This document shows positions 21,438 to 32,857 of a stretch of DNA of 64,000 nucleotides, in pieces (the stretch's first letter is position 1; every line of letters starts with the position of its first letter). A program made the translations under genes and the position numbers. Source of the DNA: Siphonodentalium dalli (taxonomy: Eukaryota > Mollusca > Scaphopoda > Gadilida > Siphonodentaliidae); NCBI GenBank assembly GCA_032622095.1, contig CP136061.1, positions 120,106,754 to 120,170,753 on the forward strand. Direction: 5' to 3'. The notes beneath the pieces were generated by a model. The model saw only the letters and a program-made list of their open reading frames with translations. It was not told where the DNA came from and ran no database searches.

Positions 21438-22317
21438 TCAGTGTCCCTTCCGATCCTGATGTTTTCTCAGGGAACATCTATGATTGTAGAATTTCCCACA
21501 TTGATGACATTGGTATGTTTGAGGATCTATGTGTGTTTCCTTCATGTGCGCTACCAGGTATTTCTTAGATTTGAATGTTTTGGAGCAGTGTTCACAGGTG
21601 ACAAGATTTTCTGTGAGGCATATCGTTTCATGAAAGCCACAATTTCTTTTTCTGGCGAAGGCTTTGCCACATTTACAACAGTTGTAGGGTTGAATGCCAT
21701 GGTGGGTATTTATGTTCTCGGTATACATGATGCGAACAGAAAAACCACGCTCGCATATGCCACGCCTATACTTGAAAGAATCGGTGTGCACTGGTTGGTG
21801 CCTTTTTAGTCCCTGTTTTGAATTAAATGTTCTATTACACTCAACACAGATGTGTTTTTTGTTCATGTGGACTGTCTCGTTGTGCTTTTCAACCTCATAA
21901 TTGCTATAGAATGTCTGTTCACAAATGCTACATTTAATTTTTGTCTGTTTATGCTTCATGGCGTGGCGTTTCAGTGACCACTTCCTACTAAATATCATGC
22001 CACATTCTCCGCACTGACGAGGACAAACCTCTGTCTTAGGCGTTGATACTATTGTCGCCACCGTAGCTGCTTTTGGCGTCGATGTCATAATTGTCGGACC
22101 TATTATAGAGTCGGCGTCTGCTACACAAATCTCGCTCTGCTCAACCATTGCTGTTGGAGCGACCACATCGCTCTCATGCATCCTCGACTGATGTTTGATC
22201 GAACAAATCGCTCTCATCATCGAAGGGTATAGTGTCATTGGGATCCCCCTGGTCCAAGAATATCCTTTCTAAGTCAAACGGAAGTTTGTCATCCATATTT
22301 AGCTCTATATAATGTAT
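21438..22317 (-). CDS. C2H2 zinc-finger protein exon (probably decayed)
   Basis: The exon follows a strong acceptor (CTTTTTTTCAG, 22318-22320). ATG at 22296 starts an acidic stretch (MDDKLPFDLERIF), which ends at TGA 22174-22176. A one-base shift near 22172-22182 connects it to the 266-codon finger frame (22238-21438). Fingers, numbered in that frame: C76/C79/H92/H96; C103/C106/H119/H124; C131/C134/H147/H151; a degenerate finger lacking the first cysteine (~158-180); C187/C190/H203/C207 (C2HC); C215/C218/H231/H236; C244/C247/H260/H266. The proteins of this class bind DNA in the nucleus. The frameshift and lost ligand suggest a pseudogene or an assembly error. Hits on the + strand here are shadows. 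Confidence 0.8.
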
Positions 22318-22416
22318 CTGAAAAAAAGATAAATGAAAACGACATGCATGTATCGCCTATACTAAATTTATATTACAACATTGTTTCTCTTTTCTGCACT
22401 TATCACACAGAAAACT

Positions 22417-22644
22417 TCAATCAAATCTAAATGGAGATATCTGACTCATATCGGTGAAGATATCCTGAATTGTATCAGTTGGTGACACAATTTGGCTGTC
22501 ATCGACGTTTTCATCCAAGAATTTAATTTCAGGCTCCACATATATTTCATCAAGCTTATTTTCCGGTTCCGTACATATTTCATCACAGAACATAAGTTGA
22601 GTACTGCTTCCACATCCATTATTCAGGCCACTTTGAAACAACAA
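22417..22644 (-). CDS. Acidic coding segment between the LRR and zinc-finger exons
   Basis: The open frame is rich in Asp/Glu (LDENVDDSQIVSPTDTIQD). It overlaps the end of the LRR frame by about 20 bases in a different phase. It could be the continuation of the LRR protein after a one-base indel. No convincing donor was found at its end to join it to the exon at 22317. The assignment is tentative. Confidence 0.4.
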   Translation of the reverse strand: MLFQSGLNNGCGSSTQLMFCDEICTEPENKLDEIYVEPEIKFLDENVDDSQIVSPTDTIQDIFTDMSQISPFRFD

Positions 22645-23119
22645 TTTCGATATGCTGGTATCAACAGGTGTTCAAGCTCGTGAAAGGTCAGTCGTTCTCC
22701 CAATGACATCTGAACATACCGAACAGACTTATATAGTTCGTTCATTATTTTCAGAAAAGATCTCAGATCCAGAACAAGTCCTGTAATGTCTAAAACTTCC
22801 AATACATTCAAGTGTTTTCCTGACTCTAGTAGAGTGGTTGACGACAGATCATCAAAGGATACGTACAGGTGACTGAGTTTTGTACAACTTTTAATGAAGA
22901 GAAAGTTTGCATCTCCCAATTTCGCACATTCCGATAGATCAAGGAATTTTAGCTCAGTCAGTGCCGGCAAAAAACACAATGTTGTGATAGAAGCCCCGGC
23001 AAGATTTAACGAGAGAAGTCTGTCAGCTTGAATTAAGCCTCGAACCACATAAAAATCAATGTCCTGCACGGGTGAATTTATTGTGAAAAATGCGATTTCA
23101 AATTCCTGAACGTGTGAGG
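22623..23119 (-). CDS. Leucine-rich-repeat protein segment
   Basis: A strong acceptor (TTTCTTTTCTTTTCCAG) ends at 23120, so the exon starts at 23119 although the frame is open a little further upstream. About 165 codons carry four to five irregular leucine-rich repeats: LLSLNLAGASITTL, LKFLDLSECAKLGDANF, LSHLYVSFDDLSSTTLL and LEVLDITGLVLDLRSF, of the AMN1/F-box LRR style used in protein-protein contacts. It ends with a stop at 22623-22625. Upstream exons were not found, so it is partial. Whether it belongs to the same gene as the zinc fingers is open; the same strand and close spacing make it possible. Confidence 0.65.
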
Positions 23120-23517
23120 CTGGAAAAGAAAAGAAATTCCAGTTACCATTTTGGCTGAATTGTGGCCACATGCATGGACTTGTATCTTGCACCGTTGCCC
23201 TTCCCCCACTCTATATTTGCGAATACCACTGATTAAGAACTACCACCTTCATTTGAGAAATTAACGTGTGTTTCTATGGGATATGAACATATATATCGGA
23301 CTGTCAAAGTGTGAAGCGCGGAAGCGCTCCTCGCATTACTTTGGAAGCCCTCGTTCACACACTATGAAAATGCATGAAAAAACATCTATTACTTGTACAT
23401 ATATATCACAGGGATCTGTAACGCGCTCCCCTGCCCGCCCCTTTGCAGTGCCCGATATACGCGCCAAAACTATATCTTACATAGGAGCTCAAGCCCTTGA
23501 AATTGACATTTTACTGC

Positions 23518-23591
23518 ATACGCGCCTGCTTTACGTTGTTGATATCATAGTCGTGTATACATGATACCATTAACGTAAAGCATGCGCGTAT
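23518..23591. repeat. Hairpin with 20-base arms
   Basis: The arms ATACGCGCCTGCTTTACGTT and, opposite, AACGTAAAGCATGCGCGTAT have two mismatches. Weaker pairing (GATATCAT/ATGATACC) continues in the loop. Probably a short foldback element. Confidence 0.65.
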
Positions 23592-24000
23592 ATATAACTT
23601 ATTTAAATGACAATTCCTAGCGATTGCATAGGACAGGGGGATACGACATTATATATAGCACGGACCGAAACCACAAGGACGGAGATAAAACTAGTTTGCG
23701 TAGCATTTATCATGGAAATGTGATATTGGGGACATATTTAAATGGTTCCAATCATAGAAAATTTCGCGCCGCCGAATCCAGTGATATCAAATACTCATTT
23801 CGCCCCAAAATGGACTTACGACCTTATAGCACTCTAGACTAGTCTATGTTATATCACAGTAGTGACATCTTACCAAGAAAGTGATAAGGCTACATGTGTG
23901 TTCAAATTTGCCAAAAGCTTCCCCGTTACTGGGTCAATATTAAAGATCTATTTCAATTTGAGATACACATGTACTGTAATTATGTACTTATGATCTTATC

Positions 24001-24755
24001 CAGGGGCCTGTTTCATGAAGCAATGTCATAAGATTATCTTAAGATGGACTTAATCTAAGATCTAAGGTGGATCTTATGATGTAACTTTTCCGTTTCAAGA
24101 ACGCGTTTCACAAAACAAGATTAAGTCCTACTTAAGCAGGTGGGGGGGGGGGGGGTGAAAAAAAAAATTCCGGCACCTATGCCGGGGTGGGTGGGTGGTC
24201 AAAGCCACCAACAAGCAATTTTTTCCGCAACTAAAAAAAAAAAAATCCTGCTTGTTTTTGAGTGTTTTGGCAATGAGTTGGGCTTCAAACCCACTTTGAA
24301 TGAGAGAAATAATGTAATTCTAACTGTAAACTGACTGCAGGCAGTTATCGTGTTGTATTTTGTTGCAAATTTTGAAATCCAAGATGGCCGCTGGCAGCCA
24401 TGTTTTTTTGGCCGAATGACCTCAAAATGACTCATTCCTATTTACATGTCCATGTTAACATCCATGATAAATAGTATCCACAGAAATTCATATACAGCTG
24501 TTTACAGTGAATTCCCCCCCCCCCCCCGCAAATCTCTGTTTTAGTGTTAAAAGGGGGGGTGGGTGTCAAAAAATGGTCGGAAAAAACTGCCGAAAACGGA
24601 AAAAAAATTGGCGGTGGGGGTGGGTGGGTACAAAAAATAATCGAAAGGGAAAAAATGCCATACGTGCCTGAATTTTTTTCCGACCCCCCCCCCCCCCCCC
24701 CTGACTTAAGTAGTATTTTAAGTTCGCGCGCTTTTAGACTGGCTCTCGACAATTT
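24001..24755. mobile_element. MITE with GGGGCCTGTTTCATGAAGC end, copy 1, interrupted
   Basis: The left end CAGGGGCCTGTTTCATGAAG is the mirror of the right end at 26839-26858. The interior is rich in CTTAAGA-type words. A poly-G-ended element (24137-24703) is inserted in it. The right terminus is not clear. Confidence 0.6.
24137..24703 (+). mobile_element. Poly-G-ended element, copy 1
   Basis: It starts CAGGTGGGGGG and ends CCCCCCCTG, with target duplications ACTTAAG at 24130-24136 and 24704-24710. The subterminal sequences (GAAAAAAAAATTCCGGCAC and GGAAAAAAATTCAGGCACG) form an imperfect inverted repeat. About 565 bases, non-coding. CAGG-type ends suggest hAT-like mobilisation, although 7 bases is one short of the usual hAT duplication. 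Confidence 0.85.
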
Positions 24756-25228
24756 ATTACAGCTATGCGCAGAAAAAGGTTGGTTCTGTGTATGGTATAT
24801 GCCCAGCAGGTACAGTGTCTGGTGACATATACTAGGGCGTGTCTAAGAATAATTATGATATTGTAATCCAAGGGCGATATAATCAGTATAATGACTGGTG
24901 CATACTTAACTGCACGAGCGCGCTTTCTAACTGTGTTTTCGCGTCAGACTCCACACATAGCTGAATGCTTCCAGTGCCTATTACAAACGTAACGAGCTTA
25001 AATATATTATGTCAGTTATTAAAGGGACTTATACATCGTAACTCAGAATGTGAACCTTCACCAATATAACATGCCATTAAGGCGACGCGAGACATATGTT
25101 CGCCCCTTTCAATGCAGATATTAGGTTATAATACATTATACGTCTTTGAAGCATCTATAATACCAGGAAACCGAATATGTCGCCACGACGGCATACACAT
25201 ACAATACACCACGATGGAAGCACTGAGC

Positions 25229-25286
25229 TAAACGCTCTTTATTGATTGCCAACATTCATGGAATACTAACACGAAACGCTCTTTAT
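25229..25286. repeat. Paired AACGCTCTTTAT motif, third context
   Basis: TAAACGCTCTTTATT at 25229 and GAAACGCTCTTTAT at 25273 lie 44 bases apart. A further single AATAAAGAGCGTTT (opposite orientation) lies at about 25501. The sequence between and around the pair differs from TTAA-1. Confidence 0.6.
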
Positions 25287-25548
25287 TTATATTGCTATAA
25301 TGTGAACAGGATTTCATATCGTGCTCCAAATAGACTTATTTCCAATCTGAGACATACTTGTAGAAGCCATATATAAATGATGTTAATGCCATTTGCTCTG
25401 GTTATGTTGACAAATATGCTAAACGCCTGTTATAGTTAACACACTGCATATGAACTTCGAAAGTACGTATGTTTTAATAAAAACCAAAGCAACGACTTCT
25501 AATAAAGAGCGTTTATAATTAACAAAACGTGAACAGACGGCCGGTTCA

Positions 25549-25634
25549 GAGGCCCCTGGGGAAAATTACTAAAATACCAATATAGACTGGTATAGTCTAT
25601 ATTGGTATTGTAGTAATTCCCCCAGTGGTCTGTG
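25549..25634. mobile_element. Miniature hairpin element with a 10-base target duplication
   Basis: The arms read CTGGGGAAAATTACTAAAAT and, opposite, ATTGTAGTAATTCCCCCAG, continuing through ACCAATATAGACT. The element is flanked by GGCCGGTTCA at 25539-25548 and 25635-25644. A 9-10-base duplication is typical of Mutator-like transposons. Confidence 0.7.
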
Positions 25635-26087
25635 GGCCGGTTCACAGTGATATGTTCTTTCGCGGATCCCGGTGTGCCCGCGCGGTCCGTATACTATATA
25701 CATGCTATATATCTTTTTATTTCATAGTTAATAAACATGTGATGCAGATGTAATAAGTGTATAAGATCTGAGATTCGCGTGGGTGGGTTATGATAATATA
25801 CATAATAATAATAAAATAACACATATTATGTATTATTATCTTGCCTATATATATACGGGGTACATATACAATATATTTTACAATCAAATTATAACATAAT
25901 AATATAGAAAGGCAAGTAAATAATAATAATAATAATAATAGCTGACATAAGCATTTATAAAAACAACTGAGTATAAATCATTCACTATTATCCTCGATGT
26001 GAAAATGTTCGGACTAATTATCTCAACATGATTATTGTCTACAGTGCGATTGGGTGATTTGAATCGCAAATGATGTCCAACTCTATG

Positions 26088-26405
26088 ATTGATTGATTGA
26101 TTGATTGATTGGGGTTTATTGTCGCTTTAGCCACTAAGGCCATATCACGACATTGCCAGTTTTAGTGGTGGAGGAAATCCGCACACTTGCGACTAATCTA
26201 ACAGTGATTTCAATGGCTGATAGACTCGTCAACCATGTGCGGCAAACCACCGGCCATCGGCGAGTAACTGGCAACTCCACCAGATAACGATTTCGAGTTA
26301 CAAAGTCCACGATGGAAACATGTGGATTTGAACCCTTATCGCCAGCGCTGGAGGGCGAAACGGCTTGGAGTGGTACCCCTAACCGATTGAGCCACCGAGA
26401 CCCCC
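26088..26405 (-). mobile_element. tRNA-derived SINE
   Basis: Read on the - strand it starts GGGGTCTCGGTGGCTCAATC and carries an RNA polymerase III A box (TGGCTCAATCGG) and B box (GGTTCAAATCC) about 50 bases apart. A body of about 200 bases and an (AATC)n 3' tail follow. It is flanked by a perfect 12-base target duplication, TCCAACTCTATG, at 26076-26087 and 26406-26417. It would be transcribed by Pol III and moved by a partner LINE. Confidence 0.93.
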
Positions 26406-26636
26406 TCCAACTCTATGGAAATATACTATTTTTGTTACAGCAATTATAAATGTATATATAGTCCGGTCTTGGCGGTTTACAGTTAGTAGCGGACACTCCG
26501 CCAATCTTGCAACCACTGGCCACGTCACTGCTATAGCTTACCAGTTTGGTTATTAATTACTACCATTTCTGAAACATCCCTCCGTGCTAGCAAGATGTTA
26601 TTCAGTTAAATGTGTTTATAATAATATATACATGAA

Positions 26637-26858
26637 CTAGATCCCATCCACATTTCTGACGAACTGCGGATCACAACGTAGGTCTTGACTTTAAGATTAT
26701 CTTATGACACCTCACACCAGTCTTAAAGTTAAGACCAAAGTTAAGACCATCTTAAGTTAAGACCTTGTTCGTGAAACGCACTTATGACTGAAGTTTGAAC
26801 TTATGACCATCTTAAGTCCCAACTATGTCATAAGTTGCCTTCATGAAACAGGCCCCTG
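26637..26858. mobile_element. MITE with GGGGCCTGTTTCATGAAGC end, copy 2
   Basis: The right end TTCATGAAACAGGCCCCTGG mirrors the left end at 24002. The interior is iterated TTAAGACC/CTTATGAC words. The left terminus is decayed. Confidence 0.6.
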
Positions 26859-27779
26859 GTGTGCATGTGTCATATAAAAGCATATATCAATGTAGGCTGA
26901 ATTTGAACCAATGACTTAATGTATTTAGTCTACCGATCGGCCTGTGATGCTCATATGTGCAGTCAAAGGGAGAAAATTCAAAAATCCATAGGCTGCTAAC
27001 AAAAAGGTGGCTATGCAAAATTGTGTTTGACAACAGGATGACTGCATTCCTTCTTGTGCACACGACTCGTGACACATGGAGGGGTGCAAGCAGCCTTGAT
27101 AATGTCAATTCCACGGGCCCCCGGAGCGAGAATAGGGTTATCGGGGATTTGTTCACCGTAAGCCTGAAGCTAATTAGTATTATGAAAAATAACGTTCTTA
27201 CCGACACTATCTGTTCTATCTCCATCCCTTCAGAGAACACGCGCACATATTGAAAATGTAATTCCACGTTAATGATTCCTCATTGTGAACAAACATACGA
27301 GCGAATTGCATAATAACCAACAGAAAGCAATCGTCTCGAAGCACGATGAACGTACTGACCCAGTGACCGTGAAACCGATTAACAGTATCATTTCTATTTT
27401 AAGAAACACGAGACACAATTTAGTGCTAAGCGTGGTCACTGACCTAAGTATATGAATGCAGTGACGTACCTCAAGATGAGAGATGGAGCTAGATCACGGG
27501 TTTGTGCCCTCGGTGCTTTCTTGGAATGTTTTCCAAATTAGGACAGATTTGTCCTATATATCACGTGACAATGTAAAATGTTAAAAGACTGAATAAAAAG
27601 TTGAAGTTGAAGATGCGACAATTAGGCCAAACAGATTTTGGCATTTGATAATGTAATTATTCAGCTACTGTACAAGTTCTGAAAATTGCATTTAAACCGA
27701 CGTAGGCCTATCCCAATAGTTTTAAGAACAATTCTACAAAAACGCCATATTCTGACCTGGACATCATGAAATTTGTTCT

Positions 27780-28462
27780 ATATTTTACACTAGCTTTGAG
27801 TATCGACGTATAGTTGAAGTTTCGTACTTTCCTATACAGATCCACATATTTACCCTTCTAGATCAACTTTGTCGTTATATTGGGAAGGGTGAGGCATTTC
27901 ATATGCCCGATGCCCTGTATGAAGCGTTTATCGACATATACCCGAAAAAACTTACCATATAAATACAATTTGGCACTGGTAGCCCTCGTTGGCATGCACT
28001 GGTACTTCGCCGTGCCATTTTCTGTGATCACCGCCCCTCTTTTCGATTTATTTTCGTGTATTTCCAACTGATACACGCCAGTGATTTCGATGTGCACGTA
28101 TAGCCGATAGATTCCGCTGTCGGAATTTTTTTAAAGATTCCTCAAGTTATACTCAGGAATTAAACAAAACGCACTAGAATACCGATTAGGGCAAAATTTT
28201 ACCTCCCCCCTACGAGTTTGTACACCCTATTTTTCTGCTTTAAACAAAGGCCAGATCGCCCAGAGTCGAACTGAACATCATCAGGTGACTCCTCCACTGG
28301 GTAAATTAATCGTATATACCTTTCCATGTCTTTTCTGTCGTTATATAGACGTCCGGTTCTAATTATTTTACCATAACATGGCTTTAAAAACACTGGTATT
28401 CTCCTGTACAACACTGGTATTCCGACGTTCACACTGGTATTCCGCGAGCCGATTGGACAGTG
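27780..28462 (-). repeat. Interspersed repeat R1, copy 2 (inverted)
   Basis: It matches 3714-4440 in reverse, including the GGAATACCAGTGT subrepeats, the open segment with DSGIYRLYV and the splice donor ATG|GTAAGT. An 8-base difference changes the frame before the donor. No nuclease exons follow it, so it is an orphan 5' part or an independent element. Confidence 0.75.
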
Positions 28463-28489
28463 TGAAAATGCAACATTGAATGACTTTGG

Positions 28490-29430
28490 TTAAAGATGAA
28501 TAAATCCGAATTACCGCTCCCAAATTACAATTTCTTTGGCTTCGGGGGCGGGGGTAAAACATATTTGATTCGTGTCGAGGAACCCACCCATCAAAGCTCA
28601 GAGTGATCAGATATCGATTTTTGATATTTGTTATTTCTCGAGATATGTACTTATTTGTGGCCTTGAAAGAATCCGTTAAGGCGACCGTTTCGGACAACAT
28701 TGCGGATGAAGTTGGATAACCTAAAATTAAGTGGTAATACGGCTAAATTTCGTGACAATCAAGTGATAATACGGTAATATTTCGTTGAACAATATGTTGA
28801 TTAGCATTATTGTTGTAATTAATCGATTCTGATAACTAAAGCGTATTTTGAAGAATATTGTTGTTGTTGTTGTTGTTGTTGTTGAATAAAGATCGATAAC
28901 TCTAAAATCAAGTGGTAATAATAGCCATTTTATTTTTTAGAGTTATCCATCTTCATTCGCATCTTCGTCCGTTTCACCACGTGCTTCTGCACAAGTTCTG
29001 GTCCACAAACAATAGAAATTGCAAACTTCAAAAATCGATATCTATTCACCCTGAGCTTTGATGGGTGGGTTCCTCGACTCGAATCAAATATTTTTTACCC
29101 CCGAAGCCAAAGAAATAGTAATTTTGGAGCGTCTGATTTGCGGTTTTAAGATGAATAACTCTAAAATAAAGGGGTTATTATCGTTAATAGTAACCACTTG
29201 ATTTTCGAGTTATCCATCTTACAGCCACAATTTGTCCGTTTGAGCACGTTGTTCTGGACAAGTTGTGGTCCACAAACAATAGAAACAGCAAACTTCAAAC
29301 ATCGATATCTAATCACTCTGCATATGAGCTTTGATTGGTGGGTACCTCGACTCGCATCAAATATGTTTTACCCCCGAAGCCAAAGAAATATAGTAATTTA
29401 CCAGCGTCTGATCGGATTGAGTACCTTTAA
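28490..29430. mobile_element. TTAA-4 family, compound copy
   Basis: It is bounded by TTAA at 28490-28493 and 29427-29430, with family ends at both sides. The TTTCTTTGGCTTCGGGGG / CCCCCGAAGCCAAAGAAA blocks occur at about 28530, 29098 and 29375, so it is probably two overlapping or nested copies. A (GTT)8 run lies at about 28858-28884. Confidence 0.8.
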
Positions 29431-29550
29431 GCGAGCAATCACACAACGGGCTTACTGGGTTACAGTTCTAGAACATTCTTCTAGTATATTTAGTAATCGT
29501 TGATATCTAATGTCATCTACAATTTTAAAAACTAATCTAAAACACTTGAT

Positions 29551-30330
29551 AACAATTTCTGGAAAGATGTGGTAAATGCCTGGAGTCTGTATTGTGACAA
29601 ATTAGAGCCGGTGAGTCAATGTGACCTCGTTACACCATTAGTAGGATTCGCAGATACGACCACGGCAAAACTTGTGAAACCACGATTGAAAATGTTCATG
29701 ACTAATAAGCTTATATACATATTCGATTTCCAAGACAATTTAGGAAAGTACATGTCACATGAAGAATTCAACGTTATACGCAAAACAAAAATTGACTTTC
29801 TAACTTTTAACGGAATTGTAAAATCAATAAAAAAGAGAGAAATCTCTAAGTAAAAGCGACAGGGTTCGGCGGCCCCGATACCTTTTCGATTGATAAATTT
29901 CCTTGCTCCGAACAGTGCGAAATCCACTTATAAAAGAATGTTACCAATCACCCCACAAATAAATAAGTAAATGGGAACGAAAGTTGAACCGAACATAAAA
30001 TAACGAATTCTGGACTGAAGTATATAGATGCCCATTTGTTCACGTCACCGATACCAAACTTAGTGGTTCCAATACCGAATTAATACACATATCTTTTGAA
30101 GAAAAAATTAAAATATCCGACGACGACTCATGTACCTTCTGTAAATCTAATATTGAATCGATCATTCACATTTTCTGGGAATGTCCAAACATACAATATT
30201 TTTGGAATACTGTCGAAAATTGGGTATATCAGAACACGAGCTTTAGATTACAACTCACAAGACGAACAACTCTATGCCAAACCTCACCGGTCTAAAACAA
30301 ATGAACTGACTTTGTATTTCCAAACCTAGC
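29551..30330 (+). pseudogene. L1/Tx1-like LINE ORF2 C-terminal remnant
   Basis: The first part, 29551-29853, reads NFWKDVVNAWSLYCDKLEP and runs to a stop. A shift of frame and several stops follow. Then a zinc-knuckle region CTFCKSNIESIIHIFWEC (from 30131) and FWNTVENWV appear, as in the C-terminus of L1/Tx1-type ORF2 proteins. It is long dead. Ends not determined. Confidence 0.75.
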
Positions 30331-30450
30331 GTGTTTAGTATTATAATAAAGGTCAATATACTAAATTTAAACAAGGATGGTCTTATTTAGAAGAATTGTT
30401 TTAATTCAATGTCTGATTGCTCATGCCGACCCTAAAATCCGCGTATCGAG

Positions 30451-32340
30451 TCAACCCACCCTGCCAGTGGTTTTTGGTAACTTGGTAACGCAACCACATA
30501 TATACACTGCATGTAAACACCTATACTATAAAACTGTAACATAATTATTATTAGAGATCCAATTTTCGAATTCCAAATAACAGCAATACACAATACCAAC
30601 TTGAACAATAACGTATATTATACTTCATTATATATAGAATAGTGAATAAAACATTGGTCGGGTATGTCCACTCCCCTCCCCATCCCGGGCCCAAAATTAT
30701 GGGGGGAAATGACAAATTAAATAATATAATATTACACTATACAATATTCCTGAAATTTAATTGATACAAATATACCATGTGTAATGTCAACGTTATGTTT
30801 TGTGTGACCATATCTATTGTCACAATAAAAATATTTTTAAAAAATATGAAGAAACAAAGACAATATTTCAGAGTAATCGATATGGTGACAGTGATCATAT
30901 TTACGGAGATGTGACAAATATTCACAAATTCTATTCATTTTGGCAACCATATTGGCAGCCATTCAAGTTCGGAATATGTTGGCCATATTTGTTTTTACCC
31001 AAACGACTTTATTTTTATATTGTCTAATAATCTACTTCTATTGTTAAATGTCGACTGCACAATTTTTAATCTAAAGGAATTTATGATTGGGACAAAAAGT
31101 CTAAAAATGAATATTTTTTCAAACAAATTAGGCATATGTGTCAAAAGTTTGGATTTTCTACAATCGCATATCATATAGGTGGTCAAATATTTTGGCAATA
31201 TACGTTTCTTGTCACTTTTGAAAAGACTCGAAAAATCCGGAATTTTGGGGTGGAGGAAACATCATTAAATGTCTCCACTACACAGTTGAGACTTACATTA
31301 TTGAGACATTGTCCATGCATGTTATAGCATTGTCCTAAAATCAGTTTTTGAATGCTAACAAGATAGAGTTCTCCTTCTTAGTACGCTTTTGGTATGCTCC
31401 GATTTTAACGTTCTCCGGCGGATTTGTGTTCTAAAAAATAACCCCTAAAACTAGTTGTCAAAGCACAATAAACACACCCTGGCCAAGTGGTCCTGCTAAT
31501 ATGCTATGATGCTGGTGGTCCTGCTGAATTGCTATGATACGGGTAGGGCAAACTGATGCCGTTACGAAAAAGTTGTCATTTTAGCGGGGTTTGGCTGATC
31601 CGAGCAATTTGAGAAAACACCAGTGTGTGTATGAAACATTCAAGAACATATATATTTTTGAAAAATATGATAATGTTTGCGCTGGTGTTTCTAAAACGAC
31701 GTTAATAACCATATTGATTACAGTCGATTGTCAACATCAAATACAACCGTTATTATATTCTTTCGCAATAAATATGTTTTCGAATGTTTGATACGCATAA
31801 TGGCTTTTCCTGTATATGTTCAGAATATCGGAACACCGCGAAAAAGACAAATTAATCAAATATAACGGTACTTTTTGTTAACAGCATCATTTTGTCCTAA
31901 CAGCATCATAGCAATTCAGCAGGACCCAACCGCATCATAGCACATTAACAGGGCCACTTGACCAGGGGGTGAAACACTCTATACCTGACTAAATTACCTT
32001 TCAAAAACTTAACTCATAGAGGTTCGGTATAGAAAAAAACGTGCATCATTGTAGGTTATTGTCTCAAATCGGATTGAGTATCTTTGAAAGGACATGGTTC
32101 ATTCAAGCAGGACATGTCCAAGGCAGTGCAGTATATACATGTGCAAAACAATATATAAGTCTGTAAGAAATACGAAATAGTTTACACAAAAAATGGACAA
32201 CTGACACATATAGTGCTACTAGATGTGGAAAAGCGTCTGGCACAACGGCCTCCGTTACATGTTACACAAGTAAGTACGAGAAATCCCATCGATATAGCTC
32301 AATTTGACACCGCCAGATTAGCCTTCCTATAATATCCTAA
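30451..32340. other. No gene seen
   Basis: AT-rich DNA with short unsupported ORFs. The block AGCATCATAGCAATTCAGCA (about 31893-31917) and similar words at 31495-31550 and 50740-50815 (GCTGTTAATAAGC / CAGCAGGACC / CCACTTGACCAGGG) indicate an interspersed inverted-repeat element at about 31490-31970. Confidence 0.45.
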
Positions 32341-32349
32341 AACAATAAA

Positions 32350-32492
32350 GCTTTTCAAATCATCCGCATGGTCAACAGAACTTTCACGAACTTGGACATC
32401 GATACTTTCTAATCGCTCTACATAAGCATGGTCAGACCTATCATCGAATGTTGTAACTCTGCATTGGGACGAAACGTCGCAAGACTTGTTCC
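32350..32492 (+). pseudogene. Short CR1/jockey-type RT relic
   Basis: The frame reads IIRMVNRTFTNLDIDTF, stop, SLYISMVRPIIECCNSAL, which is the well-known LINE segment after the catalytic domain (LYKSLVRP.IEYC.SAW). Two stops. Only this small piece remains; an ATG microsatellite follows. Confidence 0.75.
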
Positions 32493-32498
32493 GTAATA

Positions 32499-32530
32499 TG
32501 ATGATGATGATGATGATGATCGATGATGAT
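32499..32530. repeat. ATG/ATC microsatellite
   Basis: About ten ATG trinucleotides with one ATCG interruption. Confidence 0.9.
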
Positions 32531-32857
32531 TATGATATGATTGATAGAACAAACCACTATTATGATGATCGTGTCGTTCTTTGTTTAAAATGTGTATCAA
32601 TTGACATATACGCACCCGTTCCCTAATTAAAATCAACATATTTCGATAATTTTAGGGGACCTCCGCGAATTCGGGGACCTCCGCAAATAGCGACCTACTG
32701 CGAATTGTCACAATCGGGAAAAAACCCATTATCTATTTATAAAATGTCCAGCGAACCACAGCTTTCAAAAATCTGTAGAACAGTATACACCGGGGGCGTT
32801 AATGAACTCCCGTTCAAACCTCTACTGCTCTTGTCATCTTTTTTATTCACCTTCGCC

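Noticed and set aside
24438-24825. ORFs of about 100 codons with glycine or proline runs
   Set aside because: They are translations of poly-G/poly-C tracts of the transposon, also seen at 55740-55973.
26325-26405. Functional tRNA gene on the - strand
   Set aside because: It has A and B boxes but no complete cloverleaf, and it is joined to a SINE body with a tail and a target duplication.
27858-28432. Host gene on the - strand from two adjacent ORFs
   Set aside because: The ORFs lie in the R1 repeat; the second copy has different frames through indels.
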